Source of the DNA: Solibacillus sp. FSL W7-1436
GTDB lineage: Bacteria; Bacillota; Bacilli; Bacillales_A; Planococcaceae
DNA: 64,000 nt
Direction: 5' to 3'
Assembly: GCF_038007305.1 (NCBI RefSeq)
Contig: NZ_JBBOWV010000001.1
Span: 2,346,501 to 2,410,500 of the forward strand
Shown: in pieces, positions 60,458 through 64,000 of the stretch
Position numbering within the stretch: position 1 is the first letter of the stretch
Layout of the letters: each line of letters opens with the position of its first letter
Notes under the pieces: model-generated
Told to the model about the DNA's origin: nothing
The model's input: only the letters and a program-made list of their open reading frames with translations
Database searches by the model: none
Made by a program: the position numbers and the translations under genes

Positions 60458-61330
60458 ATGAAAAAATGTATGGTCATCATCAATCCGACTTCAGGAAAAG
60501 AAAAAGCAAGTGAGTACGAAAAGAAAATTATTGCACAATTACATAATTATGAAATTGATGTAAAGGAAACTGCGGGTGAAAAGGATGCGACCCGCTTTGC
60601 TAAAATGGCATGCGATGAAAAATATGATGCAGTCATTCTAGTCGGGGGAGACGGTACGGTAAACGAAGGGATCAATGGCATTGCAGAACAGCCCCACCGC
60701 CCTGTTGTAGGAATCGTCCCATTAGGTACGGTCAATGATTTTGCCCGTGCATTGGATATCTCGCTTGACCCGGAAGAGGCAATTGCATTACTCGGCGGAA
60801 AAACAACAAAAGCAGATATCGGGAAGGTGAACGATCATTACTTCACGAATGTCATCGCAATTGGATTATTGGCAGAAGCAGTCGGCGATGTATCAGTGGA
60901 ACAAAAGACGTCCCTCGGGTCGCTCGCATATTTATTTGAAGGTGTGAAAGCGGCTATTCAAAATGAATCTTACGAAATGGAAGTTAAAGCAGATGGACAA
61001 GTATACAAAGAAAATATGATGCTCTTCATCTGTGTATTGACCGATTCTGTCGGAAGCTTCCGACAAATGAATGGAGATGCCGACAAATCAGACGGCCTCT
61101 TGCACGGATTTATTATTAAAAGTACGAATACGCTTCAAGTGGTGGGCACAGCTAAAAACCTGCTGACAGGCAATTATGAGGACGATGACAATATTATTAA
61201 ATTCAATGCACGTGAAATGCATATTAACGCGAATGAAGCACTTCCGCTGAATGTGGACGGTGATTTAATCAGCCAACTTCCGGCGAAAATCTCCATATTG
61301 CATGATCATATTGAATTTTTTACGAAATAA
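60458..61330 (+). CDS. YegS/DagK-type lipid kinase
   Basis: This 290-residue protein belongs to the diacylglycerol/sphingosine-type lipid kinase family (YegS, DagK, BmrU). It has the N-terminal IINPTSGKEKA, the nucleotide loop VGGDGTVNEGINGI (about 68) and PLGTVNDFARAL (about 90), and a C-terminal beta domain with the NVDGDL segment. The physiological lipid (diacylglycerol, phosphatidylglycerol or other) cannot be told from sequence. AGGGGGAAG precedes ATG 60458. It stands alone between rpmB and yloU, which are neighbours in B. subtilis, so it looks inserted. It is a short distance from fakA, another lipid-related kinase gene. Confidence 0.9.
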   Translation: MKKCMVIINPTSGKEKASEYEKKIIAQLHNYEIDVKETAGEKDATRFAKMACDEKYDAVILVGGDGTVNEGINGIAEQPHRPVVGIVPLGTVNDFARALDISLDPEEAIALLGGKTTKADIGKVNDHYFTNVIAIGLLAEAVGDVSVEQKTSLGSLAYLFEGVKAAIQNESYEMEVKADGQVYKENMMLFICVLTDSVGSFRQMNGDADKSDGLLHGFIIKSTNTLQVVGTAKNLLTGNYEDDDNIIKFNAREMHINANEALPLNVDGDLISQLPAKISILHDHIEFFTK

Positions 61331-61576
61331 AGTTCAATGATACGTTTCCCAATGGCTTTTTTGCATAACAACGAAAAATTGTCGAATACTCTAATTAGAT
61401 TGTGCTAAAAAATTATTATTGCAGGATGTTGTTCTGATAAAAAATATAGAGAAGGTAAATAAAGAGAAATTTTAAAAAACGACTTCAGGCTAGACGTGGA
61501 TGAACGTTTTCTTTTATAATCGACTTTTGTGTAGTACAATATAAATTAGTCAAATAGAGCCAAGGGGGCATTCACT

Positions 61577-61939
61577 ATGTCAGTAGAATTAAATAACGAA
61601 TTCGGTCATATTGATATTTCCAATGATGTTATTGCTCAGATTGCTGGTGGAGCAGCGATTGAATGCTATGGCATTGTAGGCATGGCATCAAAACATCAAA
61701 TTCGTGATGGTTTAACAGATATTTTACGAAAAGAGAATTTTGCAAAAGGTGTGCTCATCCGCCAAGAAGGTGATGACTTACATATTGATATGTACATTAT
61801 TGTAAGCTATGGTACGAAAATTTCTGAAATCGCTTATCAAGTACAATCCAAAGTAAAATATACAGTAAATAAAACATTAGGTATGAGCGTTAAATCAGTT
61901 AATATTTTTGTTCAAGGCGTTCGTGTTGCGAATGTGTAA
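61577..61939 (+). CDS. yloU: Asp23/Gls24 family protein YloU
   Basis: YloU is an Asp23-domain protein (120 residues) of unclear function, nearly always encoded before fakA. The domain covers residues 8-115, with ISNDVIAQIAGGAAIECYGIVGMA, then VLIRQEGDDLHIDMYIIVSYG and VKSVNIFVQGVRV as landmarks. AAGGGGG precedes ATG 61577. The 246-bp gap before it has a TACAAT hexamer near 61535 that could be a -10; no other feature was found in it apart from the isolated TGTCGAA at 61380. Translation probably couples to fakA through the adjacent AGGAGG. Confidence 0.9.
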   Translation: MSVELNNEFGHIDISNDVIAQIAGGAAIECYGIVGMASKHQIRDGLTDILRKENFAKGVLIRQEGDDLHIDMYIIVSYGTKISEIAYQVQSKVKYTVNKTLGMSVKSVNIFVQGVRVANV

Positions 61940-61957
61940 GAGGAGGAAATGAATCGA

Positions 61958-63604
61958 ATGAAGTCTTTAGACGGAATTAAATTTGCTGAAATGGTACAAA
62001 TGGGTGCACATCACCTATACCAAAATGCAGCTTATGTAGATTCGCTAAATGTATTCCCTGTGCCGGATGGTGATACAGGGACAAATATGAATTTATCAAT
62101 GACATCTGGTGCAGATGAAACAGAAGCCAATGTAAGTGCACATATCGGTAAAACAGCTCAGGCTTTATCAAAAGGCTTACTAATGGGCGCACGCGGAAAT
62201 TCAGGCGTAATTTTATCTCAGTTATTCCGCGGGTTCGGCAAAGCGATTGAAAAAGAAGCTGAAATCGACGCGAAAGGCTTAGCGAACGCATTCCAGGCAG
62301 GTGTAGATACTGCCTATAAAGCCGTTATGAAACCAGTCGAAGGGACAATCCTGACGGTTGCCCGTGAAGCGGCAGCAAAAGGTGTGGAAGTTGCTGAAAC
62401 AGAAGAAGATATGATTATCCTGATGGAAGCATTCATCGAGGAAGCGAAACAATCATTAAACCGCACACCGGATCTTTTACCAGTCTTAAAAGAAGTAGGC
62501 GTTGTCGACAGCGGCGGCCAAGGATTACTGTTCGTTTACGAAGGATTCCTTGCTTCTATGAAAGGCGAGCCACTACCGGAAAAAAATGAATCTTCACTGG
62601 ATGATTTAATTAATGCAGAACATCACCGTGTACAAGACTTCATGGACACATCTGATATTGAATTTGGATACTGTACAGAAATCATGGTGCGTTTAGAGGA
62701 AGATAAATCACCATTTAATGAAGAACAGTTCCGCCAAGAATTGAATCCTATGGGCGACTCATTACTCGTAATCTCGGACGATGAAATTGCAAAAGTACAT
62801 ATACACTCGGAAACTCCAGGTGCCGTACTTGCAGCGGGTCAAAAATATGGCAGTCTAATTAAAATTAAAGTAGACAATATGCGTGAGCAGCATTCTGCGA
62901 TTGTCAACGATGCACCACAAGCACCTGCGAAACAGCAAAAAACAAAAGTACCATATGCGATTGTAACAATTGCAATGGGTGAAGGTGTATCCAATCTTCT
63001 GCGCTCGATCGGTGCTTCATATGTAATTGAAGGCGGACAGACGATGAACCCTTCTACTGAAGACATCGTAAAAGCGGTAAAAGAAATTGGAGCAGAGCGT
63101 GTTCTGATTTTACCGAACAACAAAAATATCATTATGGCGGCAGAGCAAGCAGCTGAACTTCTGGAAATTGAAGCAGCGGTTGTGCCGACAAAAACGATCC
63201 CTCAAGGAATGGCAGCTATTTTAGCATTCAATCCTGCTGAGTCGGTTGATACGAACAAGTCTAACATGACACAAGGCTTTGCCCATGTGAAGACTGGTCA
63301 GGTAACATTTGCAGTACGTGATACATCGATTGACGGTGTTGAAATCCGCAAAGATGATTATATGGCATTGGCTGAAGGTAAAATTATTTTATCGACTCCT
63401 GAAATGATGGATGCAGCGAAAAAAGTGCTTGAAGGATTAATGGATGAAGATTCTGAAATCATCACAATCATTTATGGTGAAGATGCAACAGCAGAACAAG
63501 CCGATGAATTACAGAACTTTATCGAAGAAAACTATCCGGATGCTGAAGTGGAAATTGTAGAAGGTAAGCAATCCCTGTATCCGTTCATTTTATCTGTAGA
63601 ATAA
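61958..63604 (+). CDS. fakA: Fatty acid kinase catalytic subunit FakA (YloV)
   Basis: FakA phosphorylates fatty acids presented by FakB proteins, feeding exogenous fatty acids into phospholipid synthesis. The 548-residue protein has the N-terminal DhaL-like ATP domain (about 1-205) with NVFPVPDGDTGTNMNLSM (aspartates bind magnesium), GARGNSGVILSQ and VDSGGQG, a middle DAK1-2 domain, and a C-terminal DegV-like FakB-docking domain. Two in-frame ATG codons exist: 61949 is only 2 bp after AGGAGG, and 61958 is 11 bp after it; MKSLDGIKFAEM at 61958 looks like the family N-terminus, so I chose it. No fakB is in the window. Confidence 0.93.
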   Translation: MKSLDGIKFAEMVQMGAHHLYQNAAYVDSLNVFPVPDGDTGTNMNLSMTSGADETEANVSAHIGKTAQALSKGLLMGARGNSGVILSQLFRGFGKAIEKEAEIDAKGLANAFQAGVDTAYKAVMKPVEGTILTVAREAAAKGVEVAETEEDMIILMEAFIEEAKQSLNRTPDLLPVLKEVGVVDSGGQGLLFVYEGFLASMKGEPLPEKNESSLDDLINAEHHRVQDFMDTSDIEFGYCTEIMVRLEEDKSPFNEEQFRQELNPMGDSLLVISDDEIAKVHIHSETPGAVLAAGQKYGSLIKIKVDNMREQHSAIVNDAPQAPAKQQKTKVPYAIVTIAMGEGVSNLLRSIGASYVIEGGQTMNPSTEDIVKAVKEIGAERVLILPNNKNIIMAAEQAAELLEIEAAVVPTKTIPQGMAAILAFNPAESVDTNKSNMTQGFAHVKTGQVTFAVRDTSIDGVEIRKDDYMALAEGKIILSTPEMMDAAKKVLEGLMDEDSEIITIIYGEDATAEQADELQNFIEENYPDAEVEIVEGKQSLYPFILSVE

Positions 63605-63614
63605 AATTAATAGT

Positions 63615-63658
63615 GAAAGCAGTGTGTACATCCGTGTATGCACTGCTTTCGTTATGTT
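63615..63658 (+). terminator. Probable terminator after fakA
   Basis: GAAAGCAGTG and CACTGCTTTC with an inner TGTACA/TGTATG stem form a long hairpin; the tail GTTATGTTT is a weak T-tract. From 63659 to 63767 no feature was found. Confidence 0.6.
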
Positions 63659-63767
63659 TAAGTGGATTGACGCGGGTGAATGCGAAAGGAAATTAACATA
63701 GATTTCCCCAGTTCGGTTATGACCCTTGTTGTGAATTGAAAATCCTGCTTTCACAAAATTATTCGCT

Positions 63768-63920
63768 ATGCAGCTTACACGTCTGCGTAAACTTATGGAG
63801 GATAATCCTCAATTTGGTTATTATTCCGTTTTTACAACAAGAAGTTTGTTAATTGCAGAGAAAATGAGTACACTAGGAATAAATGAAAGTATGAAAGAAT
63901 ATGGGGGGATAGCTTTATGA
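63768..63920 (+). CDS. Small uncharacterised ORF overlapping sdaAB
   Basis: A 50-codon frame, beginning [20 protein letters not shown], ends with a TGA that overlaps the sdaAB ATG by four bases. The frame is open upstream to 63735 without a better start, and there is no clear ribosome binding site before 63768. Composition looks protein-like, with a basic helical start and a second helix near the end. I recognise no family. It could be a coupled small gene, or the tail of a decayed gene. Confidence 0.3.
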   Translation: MQLTRLRKLMEDNPQFGYYSVFTTRSLLIAEKMSTLGINESMKEYGGIAL

Positions 63921-64000
63921 AATTTACATCGGTGTTTGATATTATTGGACCTGTTATGATTGGTCCGTCCTCTTCACATACAGCAGGGGCAGCGCGAATT
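63917..64000 (+). CDS. sdaAB: L-serine dehydratase beta subunit, 3'-truncated by window edge
   Basis: The 28 visible residues include [20 protein letters not shown], the N-terminal signature of the iron-sulphur L-serine dehydratase beta chain, which with SdaAA deaminates serine to pyruvate. The SSSHT phosphate-like loop is diagnostic. GGGGGG lies 9 bp before ATG 63917. The rest is beyond the window. Position after fakA matches B. subtilis. Confidence 0.9.
   Translation, partial: MKFTSVFDIIGPVMIGPSSSHTAGAARI

Noticed and set aside
61380-61386. Perfect 0A-box core TGTCGAA before yloU
   Set aside because: A 7-mer is expected by chance a few times per window, no paired site or promoter is at the proper distance, and yloU is not a known Spo0A target.

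Overview
The window reads as chromosomal core DNA of an endospore-forming, low-to-mid GC Gram-positive bacterium of the order Bacillales. The sporulation genes spoVD, spoVE, spoIIGA, sigE, sigG and spoVM, the Ile T-box leader, the PyrR-controlled pyr operon, and a gene order largely collinear with the Bacillus subtilis pbpB-to-sdaAB interval all point there. Missing neighbours and intergenic repeat style suggest Planococcaceae (Lysinibacillus/Solibacillus-like), but the family placement is an inference.

Layout. 1-12.6 kb: division and wall cluster (pbpB fragment, spoVD, mraY, murD, spoVE, divIB, two DUF881 genes, sbp, ftsA, ftsZ) without murE, murG and murB. 12.7-15.3 kb: mother-cell and forespore sigma module (spoIIGA, sigE, sigG). 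15.4-18.9 kb: ylmC, ylmE, sepF, ylmG, ylmH and divIVA, lacking ylmD. 18.8-23.3 kb: T-box leader, ileS and azlCD. 23.7-25.1 kb: lspA and rluD, bracketed by two 21-bp-phased repeat arrays. 25.7-37.6 kb: complete de novo UMP operon pyrR-P-B-C-AA-AB-K-D-F-E with two PyrR attenuators. 37.9-43.9 kb: oligopeptide ABC transporter oppDFBCA. 43.9-45.6 kb: rqcH on the minus strand. 46-59.8 kb: long housekeeping run yloC, gmk, rpoZ, coaC, priA, def, fmt, rsmB, rlmN, prpC, prkC, rsgA, rpe, thiN, spoVM. 60-64 kb: rpmB (minus), a YegS-type lipid kinase, yloU, fakA, a small ORF and the start of sdaAB.

How the genes work together. The first part supplies lipid I, the septal transpeptidases and the Z-ring with its anchors (FtsA, SepF) and pole marker (DivIVA), then branches into asymmetric-division and sporulation control. 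The pyr genes make UMP from glutamine, bicarbonate and aspartate and are gated by PyrR at the RNA level. The last part is translation maintenance (Def, Fmt, RsmB, RlmN, RsgA, RqcH, YlmH) plus the PrkC/PrpC muropeptide-sensing kinase-phosphatase pair.

Most notable: two homologous arrays of a TAGAA-centred motif repeated at about 21 bp (two helical turns) in spacer DNA on both sides of lspA-rluD; two copies of a palindromic dispersed element, one lying in the ileS leader; a 30-codon spoVM and probably spoVE starting with CTG; and a coaC gene with no attached CoaB domain. No phage, CRISPR, toxin or defence locus was seen, and no tRNA or rRNA gene.
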